This document shows positions 47,831 through 61,500 of a stretch of DNA of 64,000 nt, piece after piece. The stretch covers positions 15,738,501 through 15,802,500 of the forward strand of contig CM061105.1 of the NCBI GenBank assembly GCA_030770545.1, written 5' to 3'. Origin of the DNA: Macropodus opercularis. Taxonomy: Eukaryota > Chordata > Actinopteri > Anabantiformes > Osphronemidae. The position numbers and the translations under genes are program-made. Below the pieces are notes generated by a model, which made no database searches, was not told the origin of the DNA, and was given only the letters and a program-made list of their open reading frames with translations. Position 1 is the stretch's first letter. Each line of letters begins with the position of its first letter.

Positions 47831-50800
47831 TGCTTTCCCAGACGTTACCCAAAAGTCAATACCGGAGGCTAATCAGTTCCCACAGTCGGTCTCCGTCCTC
47901 TCATTCAGATCTGCTCCGTTCGCATTGATTGGTTCCTCACAAAGACGCTGCAAGGTGATTGGTCCGTGTGGACAAAGGTTCAAGGTCGTTTTGCTCTCGC
48001 AGACTTCCTCTCGCCTGGTTCCCAGACAGCAGTTTCCCACTAAATGCTGGTGTGTGCATTGTGTCTATTGTGTTGTCACTCGCTGTCATCACAAGGGAAA
48101 CATACTTTCACTTTTTTTCATAACCTCAGCACCCGTTTCTATATTTCTTTGTTTCCTGGGTTTGCAAAGGCGTCGTAGCAAGGACATAAATCCTGCTCTG
48201 AAACAGCTGGAATCTAAGGCATTAGTTTGGCCATAAATCTCTTCTGAAAGGTTAAAATTACACACTTGCCACCTGTCCTCACTTATGTCAAACACAAACC
48301 TTTCCAGACCGATGATCAATCTGACACTTCTTTAAATGACAGCGTGCTGGACAGACGCTCGCTTAAAAGCTGCTCCTGTCTGCTGATTTTCAATTGGTCG
48401 AACGAGAGTCTGGCGCTTTGAAAAACTCACAACTGGTAATCACGGGAAATGAGAGGCTTACTCACTTCAACCTCGCTCATAAAAGCCAGTTCGTTGGAAA
48501 GTTAATTATTAATGAGCCAGGTCTTATCTGGCCTGATGCGTGTCGCTCCAACCAACGTTTGTAGCGGCAGGAAAGACGAGGTCTCACACGAAGAAGATGA
48601 TTCAAGTGTGTTTGCAAAAGCTGAAGGCTGAGTGAGCTTCGATGGGCTTCACCCCGATGGCTCCGTGCTTTGAAAGTCACATGACATGAAGCTTTAAAGA
48701 AAACAAGCCTCAAGCGAGCGGCTAAGATCAGGAGACGAGAGAACGTCACGTCCTTTTCAAACATCAGCTAAATGGTCCGTGATGCAACAACTGAGTTTGA
48801 CTTTATTCCTCCTGAAAACTTCGTGCAGCACTTTCCAGTGTTTGCCTGTGGTGGCGCAGACGTCTTCAGCAGGGTGAGCCTGTGGCTTTGTGCAAACAGA
48901 GCAGGTAATCAGTTCCACTTGGCTGATGGAGGAGAACGTGCTGGTCTGCAGATGGGGGAGGAGCACTTTTACAGCACGAGGATCAAAATCACTGTAATTA
49001 AGTACATTTGTTTGAAATAATGCAGTAGCAAAAACAGCTGTGCAACAATTAAAGCCTAAAATATCAGCTCTGCTGGTGACTGCATGTGTGCAGTAGAGGA
49101 AAAAATGGGATTCTTTCCCGCGTATGTCGAATAAATTGGCCGCGCGTGATGTGTTTTCTGATACGGACGCAGCTGAGCCGCGGAGCAGGCTGCAGGTCCA
49201 GCCGGACGCTGGCTGAGGCCTGAGGTTAAAGTTCGTCAGGGTTAAGATTTTTGCTATGACACTCGTTTACGATCGCGTCGGCCGTGGATGAGCAGAGTGT
49301 GTGACGCACCCGGCGTCGTTAAACGGGCTAATACACACAAAATGGCACCAGTTGTTTGCGGGAGCAGAAATGCCTCATCTCCCAGAGAACATACCAGCAG
49401 TTGTGTTGAGTCACTGTTTTGGTGCGCACAAAAAAAAGACGAGTTTCCCGTTGAAAGCGCTGATAGAGAGGACGGCTGTGGCCGAACACAAGACTTCGTT
49501 TGTTGCGAGAGAGGAAGTGGAATCTCTCAAACGAGGCAGCTGCTCATTCCTGACCCTGATGGCGTATGAACGCTCCCAGACCAGCAGGTCCTTGTTTTAG
49601 CAGCGTCCCGCAGAGAGCGCAGTAGCCTCACATGTCGAGGTTACGCAGGGAAAATACGCGCGGGACACAGGTCACTGCCTCGGGTTCACTCGCTTGGTGT
49701 CGCTGCTTGGGTTCTGGCTGGGAGGAGGTGTCAGGATGGAGACGAAGGAGCATCTCTCTGGGTGTTTGGCGCGTATTGTGGACATGAACCTGGAGATAAA
49801 CTCAACCCACACAGAGTGAAGCTGTCATATTGTTAAACTGAATTAAAGTGTTTCTGAAAACAAGCTCTCCAGGTTTTAATCCCACCGAATGACGCACGAG
49901 CAGCTCTGAACAACCTGGACCTTTAGGGTTTAGTGTTGCTGCCGGTTCTTTGGCTGTTCAACATTCATTCCTTGTCAAAATATTTTGTTGAACATGAAAC
50001 ATCTGACCTCAGGAGATGGTTGCTGACATAGCAGAGAAACCAAAACATCGGATTATAATGAAATCGAGACTGAATCTTTAATCTTGCTAAAGCAAAACGC
50101 TTTAGGTGGCACAACGTGCAATAACAGCTTTTTTTGACCTTGGCATTTGTTCCAAATGTAATAATATGGCCGGTTTTTCTTCGCCACACTCTGACCGTGC
50201 AGCGTGAGATGGTACGAGGCTCAGAGGTGTCTTCAGTGTGACAGCTGGGCCTTGATCCGCAGCCTCCAGCCCAGCTGGACGTCTCCGTGCTCGGCTTCCT
50301 TTCATGTCAGTGTGATATTAGAAATTCATATTTTTCCTACTGTGTTCAAACGCTGTTGGTTTGGTTTCGGGTTTGTTGACATCTTGGGTTCGTGAAGGTT
50401 TTTCCATTTGCTTCCTGGTTGTTCATGATTCTGTGGCAGAAATTTTTTCGGACAGTGAAGGTCGAGAAATCCTGGGGAATCCAAAACATGCAGACGTCGT
50501 TTGGTTTGATAAAATTTAGATGGAGCAGTTTGAGATGTAAATATGTTCCCCATCAACCTTGCATGATGTCATTTGAGCTTTTTGATGAAGATTGTTGCTA
50601 AAGTATTTAGTGCAGCTTTAGCAGCGTTCCTGGAGTCCGTTTCTTTCTTCTCATGGTTGCTCTGTATTTACTCAAGTTCATCAGAATGTGCAATCAAGCG
50701 CCTTGAAGTTCTGAGTTCATGGAGTCTGCGCTGATGAGTGATGGAGAGGAGCACCGAGCCCGAGTTTAGAAGGAGACGGGAGGGGATTAAATGAGGAGGA

Positions 50801-52474
50801 CGGGAGGCACAATAGGATAGTGTGCCACTGTCGGGGGCGGGCGGCACAGCAGAGAGCGTGGATGTGTTGGAGGTCTTTGTTGCTGAAAAGTGTGCCGGTG
50901 GGAGGAGGGACTTGGTGCGAGCATCAGATTCCTCTGGTGGTGCACATCAGGAATGTCCATATGGCCTCGGCTGGTAAACAGCACACGCCTTGGCTTTGTG
51001 CGCGCTACAATGGAACATCTTCTTTTGTCTGCTTTCTTTATGTGGCGTCAAAGGGTCCGACGTCAGCCGCTGTCAGGTTTCCCACGTCTGTTTTACCTGG
51101 TGAAGTGAAGCGTGAACGGTTCTCTGGAACAGCAGCGTATTGTTCTCACTGTCCAATGACCAATGACCGCCTTCAAGTTTAGTCACTGAAAGTTTGCTAC
51201 AACCCACCGGAGGCGACTGGTGTGTGGTGGCACATGCATCAGCGGCGTTTCAAGGCTCATGGTTTGGTCTGAGCCACGTTATCACAGCCAACCTGGTTAG
51301 ATATTACTCTAAAGAAGCAATTTGTAATCTTAACCAACTGCTTCTACAAACGTCCACACAAAGCGAAGATACAAGGCCAGAAATGTGACGACGCTGTGCA
51401 GCAGATTTCTGCTTTTCCCAGCGAGGTTCCAGGTTGAATGTGTGCTTTCAGTCGAGGGTTTAGACAAACACGCAGCTCTCCGCTGATCCACTGCTGACGC
51501 TGCAGACCTGAGCTTTACTCTGGCTTTTACTCCTCATCCACTCATGCGCGGTTCTGTTCCAGGTGCCTCTTTCGGCGAGGCTCTGTCAGAATGAGGGTTT
51601 GTGGGTCAAAGGTCGCTTCAGAAGGGGGAGGGACTTCAGCTTATGCGCCTCACACAAGTGCAAGGCATTTGTTTTTACCATTAGCATTAGCCTGTCACGC
51701 TAATGAACTGCAGCACATGTGGCTAAACGATTTGAGGCCCCCTCAGACTTTTACCATAATTCACCTGTGGTTTCATTCAGCGTTTGTTAAAAACCTCTGA
51801 CTTCAAAGAATCGTTTTAAGTAATTGTACGAGAGAAAGATGATAAATGTGTTTGTTATGACTGGACACAACATTTTAACAGGATGTTGAAACCTTGAACT
51901 TCACACTTTTAACTTTTAAGACTCTGGCAGGAGAAACAACTCTCTGCCTGTTTCCAAACAGCAGCAGAGTGAAGAATCTGCATTGATGCAATATCCAGCT
52001 GTTGTGCAGGGGAAACGCCAGCAACCAGGAGCATGACCCCTGCCGACGGTCACTACAAAGCCCAAACATGCAGCTTAACTGGCCTCTTGGGCGGCTGCAG
52101 GTAGAGACCTGGAACCTGATACTGCAGAGTTTTCTCAGCATATTGGACATGTGAGACCCTCCCGCTGGCTGCGGAAAGGTCGGTGCCGTGGTAACGCCAT
52201 GGAAACAGATGAGCGCCTGGTCAAACCACGCACCCTTCCCTAACCTCAGAGTGGCTTCTTTTTTTCTAAAGACGTGAAACCAGTTTTAACAGCTGTTTGT
52301 GAATTAGGAGGAAAACCTCCGTGTGGAAGCTACACCGTCCGAATAGTTCATCCAATGCATTTAGCTTTTATTGATCTGAGGCTCTCGTACCCTTATTTTT
52401 CTTTAACCCCTACCGGTTGAATTGCTTTGATTCACAGCGACGTGTGAACGTAAACCTTCTGTTTGTTTCTGCAG

Positions 52475-52573
52475 GGTGAGCGGGTCTGGTTATGGGAGGA
52501 CGAGCAGTACCTTCCCAGCACGGTGTCGTCCTGCTCCGGAGGCGTTGTTGTCTTCGCCACAGACTACGGCCAG
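52475..52573 (+). CDS. myo10: MYO10 coding exon 2
   Basis: Thirty-three codons in phase 0, reading GERVWLWEDEQYLPSTV and ending FATDYGQ. This aligns with the myosin X N-terminal SH3-like subdomain (human GTRVWLRENGQHFPSTV...). The acceptor is TTCTGCAG and the donor CAG|GTGAGA. Residues 8-40 of the protein. The exon begins with GGTGAGC, which itself resembles a splice donor. Confidence 0.96.
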
Positions 52574-54749
52574 GTGAGAACCACTATCTGTTCTGCTTCT
52601 GGACCCAAACCCTGACTTCAACGATGGGGCTGCTAACGTATGGTCAGAACTCAATCACTAAGAAGAATGATGATTCTGTAAATAGTAGTTTGCACTCAGA
52701 TGAACTTTTAGGTTCGGGTTCACTTGGGTCCATCCCACCAAAGGCCACATGGTTCTGCGTTATCTCTGACCCACGTATCAACAAAACAGCAGCTATGTGG
52801 GAGGTGAAGGACGTGTGGCCTAGCGGTCACACAGACCTCATGCTTTGGGTTGATCATTACAAATATCAATCAGCGATGTTTTCTGTTAACGTTAGAGGTG
52901 TCGGATCTTTTAAATGCTGTGAGCTGCGATTTCCTCTGAAAGGCGTGAAACTCCACAGGACAAAGACTTTAAAGTGACTCACTCAGTGATCACACAGAGG
53001 ACGCACAAAGCCACCAGCATGGCTTCATGTCAACACGTCCAGATCACAGGGATGTGTTTGATGTGTGCGGTACCGACGGACACCTTGGATGCGAACGGCT
53101 GCGAACGGCTGTGGGCCACGTCACAGCTCACCGGTTCCACAGCAAAGACGGATGTGAAGCCGCTAGAAGGTGTCGGGGAGAAAGAGCTTTTAAGTGCGTT
53201 TGTTAAATCCTCTGCTTGTGGTATTACCGTAGCAAGACGACATCAAATCAATCCAGACTTTTGATGTGTGATTTATCACGTGAGTGGCTGGAACAACTGA
53301 TTTGATCAGATGCTTTCATGGAACGGGGCGATTATGATGACGGGTTGGTCAGTGCTTTCTGCTGCTGCCTCACAGTAAACACTGACCTTCTGGTTTCTTC
53401 TTGAAACGACAGACACGTGAACAGAAGTGCGATCGGTTCAGTCACAGCCATAACACTTGGCATGATGTGTGAAGCGTCTGACTTTAAATTAGCTGCCACC
53501 TAATCTGCCGTTTAAAGTCCGCTTCAAAGTCGGGCCCGTAAACACTGACCCCTGTGAGCGCGTCGGGTGCCTTTGCTCTCGTCCGTCCTGACAGCGTCAA
53601 CAAAGACGCAGCAGGGGGTCACTAGCAGGAGATGGCCTGCAAATGTGGGCGCTGAGGGATTTAGGTGATGTTGAGCCGGCGTTTTGTCGAAGGTTTCCAG
53701 GAAGATTAAACATTCTTATCTCCTGTCGTACTCGCTGCTAATGACCTCTTTCCAACGATTCACTCCACGGTCTTGTGTTGGAAGATTTGGACGTTAAGGC
53801 AGCATAACCCACCCACGAGCAATAACGCTGCACTCAGCTGCTCCGGGAGAGTCATGCACTCATGGAGGTGCGTCCGGCAACAGCCCGGTGTGTTTTCAGG
53901 TTTCTGTTTGTTCACAGGTTTAATCCAGACACACACACACGTGTGCGCGTGCTGCCAGCCTGTCGTGTGTAATCGGAGACGGATGTCACCTGTTCGGCTT
54001 CGAAGCAGATGTCGCTGTTTGTGGGGAAACACGACCACAGGCCCAACCCACTGCACTGGTTCTGTGTGTGAGAGGAATACAGATGCCTCTGTCATCATGC
54101 ATTTGCATCTGAACAGTGGCTGTAACTTGATAAGCGGAGCTAAATGACCCCATAAGCAACAATAGTGTTTTTCTTTTTTTATGAGACAGTAACCAACATT
54201 TATCAGCCTTTGTGTGTTTCAAGGTCGCAGGGTTCCTGCTGTCTTGCTCAGGTTTCAGATGTCTCCTCTGACGGTGGCACAAGGCTGCAGGACTGAATGG
54301 AGATTCAAAGAGCAGCTGCTGCTTTTGATGATGTTGGTGGTGATAATTCGTGGGGAGGAAAGTTTGAAGTCGGTGCAGGTTCCCCGTCCAACAGACGGAC
54401 GTGGGAGGACGCGGGAGGACGCGGCTTTCTCTCCTCAAGACAACACGAAAGTTGGAGCAGCTGTTAACATTACTGAAGCAATAAACCTTCTCGCAACTGG
54501 GCAGAACTAGAACAATAGTAAGAGTCGAGGAGAAATTTGGACAGAGTTGATCTTGACTCGTCCAGGAACTCGGCCCGTTGGTCTGCGGGCGCAGCAGCAG
54601 CTCCTCACCTCCTCCGCTGTGACGCTGTCTAATGCTTTGTTTCTCAGAGATTTACTCCTGTTGGCATCTGTCTCTGGGCTTAACGGCCGGGAGCCACGGC
54701 TTTGTTTTCAGCGGCGATGGCCTCCCTCATCTCTACGGAGACAACTGGG

Positions 54750-54838
54750 CTAATTAGAGGCCTAATTAGGTCACAGCGGCTGCGTCCTTACCAGTCCGCC
54801 ATCGGCCCGTACGGACATGTATCATGTACTATGGGCCG
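54750..54838. promoter_or_regulatory. Twin TAATTA homeodomain module and palindrome, candidate enhancer
   Basis: CTAATTAG at 54,750-54,757 and CTAATTAG at 54,762-54,769 are separated by four bases (AGGC). The second lies in the perfect palindrome CCTAATTAGG. About 35 bases on, CGGCCC (54,803) and GGGCCG (54,833) bracket the inner inverted pair ACATG-TAT-CATGT (54,815-54,827). Regulatory function is inference. Confidence 0.35.
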
Positions 54839-55273
54839 CTCAGAGTCTAACCGGCCTGACTCCACGCTGCTGCCTGTGCCCAACCACTACCCCACCTCCA
54901 CCCAAACGCGGTGGACGTATGGCACAGAGCATCCAGTGACAGTAAATGCTTTGCTTTCTTTAAGCGTGTGCTGTTTTACACTGTGTACAACTTAAAGCAG
55001 TCAGTGTCCACGCAGACGGTGTGTTTACACTCTCGCGTTATGATGCCAGAGCAGAACTGATGGAAAGACCTGGTCACGGTTTGCTCCAAGGCGTCACTCA
55101 GGCAGGAATGTGTCAAATGAGGCCTTGCAGTGTGCTGGGGGGTAATTTGGGTGTTAATGTGTGAGTGTGTGTGGCAGGGGTCAGATGTGGGGGACGTCCT
55201 AGACAGAGGCTGGCTTTCTTTAGGAATAACTGCCCCGAGCTGCTTGGTCACAGCAGGTCAGCGACCGACCCCA

Positions 55274-55392
<119 letters not shown>

Positions 55393-56670
55393 ATATGTTA
55401 AGATGTTCGGCTGTATAGATACAAGTTTTCTTTTTGGTCTTGGCTTGTTGTCTACTGAAGAAATGAGAGCGCATGATGTCAGAGGAGCTAAGTATATACA
55501 TATATATGGTCTTGTTAATGTGGCGTCTCGGGTCAGACGCATCCTGATCTCAATGCTAGTTTGCATAGTTGCAAATTTAGAACCACATGTAAAGCAAAAC
55601 ATGTTCAGTGATGTCATGCTCTGTTCGGTTTTCTATGGCCGGACCTGATTTTAAAGAAGAAGGAAGATAGACTGAGAAGAAGAACTTCGTCATGACCGGC
55701 CCCGGCTGGCGTGTTCCTCAGATGCTGTATCTGCCACGCGTTGAAACGCGAGCCGTGGGGAGTTTGTGTCGGCAGGAGATGAAGACGGTAAACGTTGGGC
55801 CCACAGCACGTCAGTAACGTTAAACTGTTCAGACGAAGTTCAGCTTCTTTCCTCTCTCCTCAGGGTAAATCATTTCACAGCTTGGCTGTGCTCACTTCAG
55901 AGGTTTCTGTATTTGTGCCCAGTGTGACACGTTGGCTGTTAAATCTTTGTGCCAGAGCTCCAGGCCTTTGCGAGCGTTCCTCCAGTAACATGAGACGCGA
56001 GGACGTTCCCTGCTCTTTATAAACTGTTTGGCCAGTCAGTCAAACACCAGGAGACGGTTAGCGTCAACGGATCGGTGTTGACTTTTACTGTTGCTGTCGA
56101 GGTTTTGCTGCCTGGCTGTTCGTCTTCCTGTCTGAGCAGATGACAACTCGCAGCTCAGTGTCATGATCGATTCCCACCGTTCGCTTCTATTGATAACATT
56201 TACTGTTTCTCTCTGTTGTTGTTTCTGTCGGATCGTGTGCAAATTTGGGATGTTTGCCGTTTCTTGGAATCTGGGTTCTGACTCATTGCAGATTATTTGT
56301 GATAATACTGACTTTACTTCACAGTTAAGTTGAAAATGTGTGTGTTCTGGTAACCACTGGTAAACTGAACCAACTCGCTCAAACATAAATGAGCTAAAAA
56401 GAAAGAAATCTAAAAATAAGATCCGCACCTAAGAGAGCCAGCAGTGTCCCACCATGCGAACAAATGGCCACGACCAGACCAGGCTTGAAGCGGAGGTTGA
56501 GGCGGATCGGCCCTCGTGCAAACCGAGCTCCGAGTGGTTTTCCTGTCATTTGAATGATAATGTTTGATTAAGCTCTTGGATACTCTGAGCTTCTAAGAAG
56601 GTTCATGACTCTGCTGCTGAGTCGTTCCTGCATTTTCACGTCTTCCTCTCTTCCCCGTTTCCTGGCGCAG

Positions 56671-56829
56671 GTGTACACCTACAAACAGAATGCGCTCACC
56701 AGGCAGAAGGTCCACCCCATGCACCGCAGCAGCGTGGAGGGCGTGGAGGACATGGCCTCCCTGGAGGACCTTCACGACGGCGCCATCATGCACAACCTCC
56801 GTGTGCGCTACCAGCAGGGACGCATCTAC
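56671..56829 (+). CDS. myo10: MYO10 coding exon 3
   Basis: Fifty-three codons, phase 0 at both ends, from VYTYKQNALTRQKVHPMH to RVRYQQGRIY. It covers the end of the SH3-like subdomain and the start of the motor core; the stretch GVEDMASLEDLHDGAIMHNL is the conserved myosin segment following the N-terminal subdomain. The acceptor follows a pyrimidine tract (CTCTCTTCCCC...GGCGCAG) and the donor is TAC|GTAAGT. Residues 41-93. No frameshift or stop. Confidence 0.97.
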
Positions 56830-57650
56830 GTAAGTGCCTTCACTGCTGAGAACATTTAATGACGCTGACTTTGACCTAGAAGATTAACCAGCTAGAAATG
56901 ATACGCTTTGATGCACCTCTGCTGATTTTACTTTACTAACGCTTGTGCTGGGGAAGAGTGACGTGATGAGAAAATGGCGTAGATGCAGAGAGATGCGAGG
57001 AGGAGGAGCCTGTTTCTGATGTGGCTGGGATGAGAGCGAGGTCGTGCCCTTCGTTAAGGATCCTAAAAGGCAGGAGCTTCTTATGTGAGGCTTTGCTTCG
57101 GACACTGTCAGAAAAACTTCCCGTTGCTGTGCGGTTAGAGGTTCATGGTGTCATGGCTTTTGGGTTTATTCTAAATTAGTTTTAAATAAACGTTCACAAG
57201 CGTCTGATATCTAACGGCACGTATCATAAATGCTCTAATGTTCTAAACCAGCCTTCCAGCATTAACCCCCAGTTTTGCAAGAGCTTAAATGTGTTACTGG
57301 AAATCAGCTGGTGTCTCCTTGACTACAGTGCCGACCAGCAAAGGCAAGAACAGGTGATAAAACCAACTACACGGCTCCAGGTTTTGTAGAACCTGGACGG
57401 AGCTCGTGGTCTGGCAGCTGAACCGGGGGGTAATTACTGCAGAGTCCGGTTTGGTGGAAGCTGTAGGTCCTGCAGAACAAACACACCCTCAGGTTATATT
57501 TGATGAGCTCAGCATGTGAGAGTCTCTGGGGATATTTGTCACAAGATAAGAGACGGTTCCCTCAACAACTCACATGCGTGTTTTCTGTTTTTATTGACGT
57601 GGCGGCAGTTGAGCTTTGGTTTAGGCACAAACACCGCTTTCATGGCATTA

Positions 57651-57720
57651 CAGAAATATTGTGGTGAATTGTTTAAGTTGTGGAGTGTTTGATGTTGTTG
57701 TGGTACAGAAATAGTCTCTG
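57651..57720. repeat. 70-bp direct repeat, copy 1
   Basis: Aligns without gaps to 58,471-58,540 with three transitions in 70 bases. It begins CAGAAATATT and ends TCTCTG, so the outermost bases (CAGA...TCTG) are inverted. Flanks differ completely between copies, and no target-site duplication is evident. Confidence 0.9.
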
Positions 57721-58470
57721 GACAGTCACAGCATGGTCGAGATGCTCTCACTTGCCAGCAACAGCTAATTATGGGTTTTACGGTGGCTGTTAATTAATTA
57801 TCGCTGTGGAAACCTTTGATACAGTGACACTGACGGGACAAATGGTTCTCCAGCGTCACTCACTTACTTTTTACTCCTAAACAAATAAACGGCGACAAAG
57901 GCAGCCTTGTGCGCTGGGAATTAGCCACAGCAACCTTTGACAAACACCACGCTGTTACTTTAATCACATGTGAATGCTCCCGTATGGTAGAAATTATCCA
58001 ATCAATTCATCACAACCTCCACCCTGACGGACTTTTTTCTGTTTTTGAGCCAGAAACTGCAAAGAGAGAAAATTAGAGGAGAGGTTTTGGTGAATATGTG
58101 GCGGTGAACCGACGGGCAGGGCTGTAAACACGCTGCTGAAGGATCAGACGTCGATGGTAAAGGTTTTGTCCACCAAAAAGGCCTTTAGTAAGCAGTTCTT
58201 CCTGCTCCTCACCATATAAAGTGATCAGGCATCTTCTCACATTTTTTCTGCTCGATGAAACATGGCTGCTCGTGGACGTCCTGGCTCTGACATATCTGTC
58301 CTGACTTCTGACACGAGTGTTTACACATTCCACAAAGCGGCTTCAGTGTCGCTGTGTCTGTTGTTCCCATGAGAACAGTCAGTGCCCTGGAAGTCACGGG
58401 TTAAGCGAGACGGCGGAGCATCCGCTGTGGCGGCCTCGTCAGGGCGGCTCGTGTTCGGCGACGCTCACGG

Positions 58471-58540
58471 CAGAAATATTGTGGTGAATTGTTTAAGTCG
58501 TGAAGTGTTTGATGTTGTTGTGGTACAGAAATAATCTCTG
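58471..58540. repeat. 70-bp direct repeat, copy 2
   Basis: Second copy, 820 bp from the first in the same orientation. Read on the minus strand, two of the three differences change an amino acid and one is silent. That gives no hint of protein constraint and points to a non-coding repeat family. Confidence 0.9.
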
Positions 58541-61500
58541 AATCAGAGCCCTCCCCCGTTTGACCTGTGAGGTTCAGAGCAGGTAATATGCACAATTTCC
58601 TAAAAGTGAGGCCAGACGAAGGTGAGACGACGACCTCGTCGATGAAGTGAGAGGAATGGAGACGAGGGGCCCAGTGTCTTAACCTAAGGGGCCTCGAAAT
58701 TCCTCAAATCCCTCCCGCTGCCTTCAGAGCGGATTCAACGAGCTGGCATTGTTTTAACGCGCATCCACACAGACGTGTTTTGTCTCAGCACGTTAATCAA
58801 ACAAACGAGGAGCCCTCAGCAGCTCGAGCGCCGCTTTGTGTGAGCATCGCTGCTGCGTGTTGTGTCCGTAGCGTCTGATTGCAACCAGCTGTGCTGTCGA
58901 CTGGTGGTCTCACTCGTCTGTTCTGTAGATTCCGCTGGAAGCGTTCGCACACCAACACACAATCCTCTTTGAGATCTCATTCCTCTGTGTTGTTCGGGTC
59001 TCCGCTTCATCTCTACACGTACACACGTCGTCTGAGCCTTCAACACCTGGACTCCTTACTCTGACAGTTAATTCTAAAATTCTTTATTCCACTTGCTTTA
59101 CATCATCAAATTTCAAATCTTACCCAAATAATCATTTTGTAAACTTTCTTTTTTGTTCCAAACAGACAGAAATTGTTTCCAGATGCTGACAGAGGAGCTT
59201 TAGTTGCCCAAACTCCAGCGGTGGCAGAATAAAAAAACACTCTGTGATTTGTTTGTGTGGGCAATCGCACACAAAACAGTTGTGGTTCGAAGGTTTGCAT
59301 TCGCTGTTTCATGAAGAGAAAAGACGACAGAGCTGAGATTAGTGGAGACGGAAGGTTTGTGCGGCTCCGCGCCTCCTTCCTCTTCCTAACACTTTGCCAA
59401 GTCGGTCGACTTCAGCGGAATCGCTCTCATGACTCACTGAGCTTATTTAAAGTTGCTATGTCTGCTGCCAGCGCTGACAGACTGCAACAGCCAGCTGCTG
59501 CTCTGTTCAGAGCTGGAGGACGCATGGCCACCGTTGAGAGCGTTGACTACACCTGGCCGTCAAAATGCAGCCGCACAGAACCGGGTTGGTTCTGCTAATT
59601 CCTGCTGAGATTGGTGCTAACACTCACTAGAACACAGTGGAAGACGCGAGTCCTGATCACAGTCAGATGTGCAGCCTCCGCGCGTCTGTGATGTCATTTC
59701 CCTTGGGCTGTGTGTACAGACATCACTTCCTGTGAATTAGACTAGGATTCAAACAGCAGACTTTGTAGCAAGGTCGTTTGTTGTTTTGTTTTTCTTTCAC
59801 ACCATTTTTAGCAATTTTGGTTTGCTACTTAATTACTGGCAGATGTTCTACAGGACAGATGTTATTAGTTAAGTTATCTTGCAAGCAGAAAAACAGATTA
59901 GTCTGGAATTTTGTGGACAGATTGCACTGGCTGAGCCAAACACGCCAAACATTTACCTCCGTAGTTTAACTGTATCATATGAACAGCGTCTACTGTCTCC
60001 CACCATGTGACTGCTCTGTGTGCAACGGACATCTTGGCTCGGGGAAAAAGCCAACCAAGGACACGATGGGAATGCGAGGGCTCCTGTTCAGCGTGGAGAA
60101 TCGGAAACGCCGAACACAGCATACTTGAAGTGTTGGTGCACATCTGCTGCAGTGGTGTGAGCGTCCGCACAGCACCAGCTGTTTTCATCATGCACATGCG
60201 TGGTTGAGTCGTATGTGACGTGACACTCGACATACGGCCCTGCGACGGCGGCCTTTTACGAGCCGATGTTGACCCTCAGGCCTCAGCAGCAAACATTCCA
60301 TTGCATTGTTGTCGCATAAATGGGAAACGCTGGGAAAATCAACATTCTCTGCCTTTAACAGATGTGAGTTCTGTCTGTCGTCCATGATATTAAACATAAA
60401 TAACGAAGCGAAAGCCAAGTATAACAAACGAGGAATTCGTCTTGATGCGTGATCAGTCCTCTCTAACATTTCCTGCCATCAGTCAGACACGTTGGCTGAT
60501 GTGCTGACTTCTGATTTTCATTTTTTTGTTTTCCCCAGCTGGCCTTGATTTTTTCCCCCCGTGTTTGTCTGGCTCTGGAGGGTTTTCTTCAGGTCTGACA
60601 GGCTGAAACGCTGTCGCTGTCGCTCTGTGTGCTCAGGACATCCTAGTCCCTCAAACAGAAGCTCCACATTAGAGTGTGTTGGCAGAAATGCAAGTGTAGC
60701 TTCACTGCACAAGCTGAAGTAGTTTTTCTGGCCATCAAACGCATCTAAATGTAATATTCACGTAGCTTACTGGACCCTGAAAGGCTGATGAAACGCAAAT
60801 ACTAGAAATGAAACTTAAAGATGTTGACGCTTTGCTTATCAACGGAGAGTTTCAGGGTTGTGCTGTCGTGCTGTTCTAAACCCGTTGCATCGTCTTGGTG
60901 GCATGGCCGATGACTGCACACCACACATGGTGGGCTGCGACGCTCTGTCAGTCAGCCAGTAGGAGGCCTTCTGATCTCCTGCCGTGGAAACTGTGACCAG
61001 GATGGAGCAACAGGGAGATGTAATGAAGCCAAATGGTTGTAATTCATCGAGTCAAGGACCAGGCTGACTTTACCCAGAGGCGCTTTTAATTCTTAGCGAC
61101 ACACGTGGGTTTGTGAGCAGCGCTGGGCTGGTGGAGCAAACGTGACTCTCCTCATAATGGTTTTCTTGGAAAACGGGCTCAGAGGAGCCGGTCAGGCTTT
61201 ACAGATTGAATATGACCCCAGTTATTTCTTAGCTTCCTCTGCATGTGTTTACAATAGGCTGGAAAGAAACTGGGAAAACCGCGAGATGTGAACGCAGCTT
61301 AAATGGATGTAGGATCAAGTGGATGTAGTTTGTTCAAACCAAGGTGTGTGGAAGAAGAGACGAGGAATCCGAAGCCGGAACTCGACTGCTGGAGTTTTGA
61401 CCTCTTCGAGAAGCCGAGTTCACCAACTGAATGACTTTAACTTGGCCTCTAGTTCCTTAATGCTTCACGCTCAGGTACCTTGTAGATAAACAGTGGAAAA

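Larger units (their letters stand above)
34968..52474 (+). other. myo10: MYO10 intron 1 (17.5 kb)
   Basis: Runs from donor GAG|GTAAGA to the acceptor in TTTGTTTCTGCAG. No further coding exon was recognised. It contains a T-rich tract at 44,609-44,645, a long imperfect hairpin at 45,472-45,538 and a T/G-rich stretch at 47,495-47,830. A CpG-rich patch at 49,140-49,320 has no matching exon. Other stretches over 300 bases hold nothing I can name. Confidence 0.85.

Noticed and set aside
52492..52977. 161-codon open frame overlapping MYO10 exon 2
   Set aside because: Different frame from the MYO10 exon and reads through its splice donor into the intron. It is a shadow.
53608..53625. CTCF-like GCAGCAGGGGGTCAC
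   Set aside because: Several core positions mismatch, much weaker than the motifs at 14,921 and 32,205.
57539..58595. Shared peptide in two minus-strand frames (SVPQQHQTLH... NNSPQYFC)
   Set aside because: The similarity is the 70-bp DNA repeat. The substitution pattern shows no protein constraint and the flanks are unrelated.
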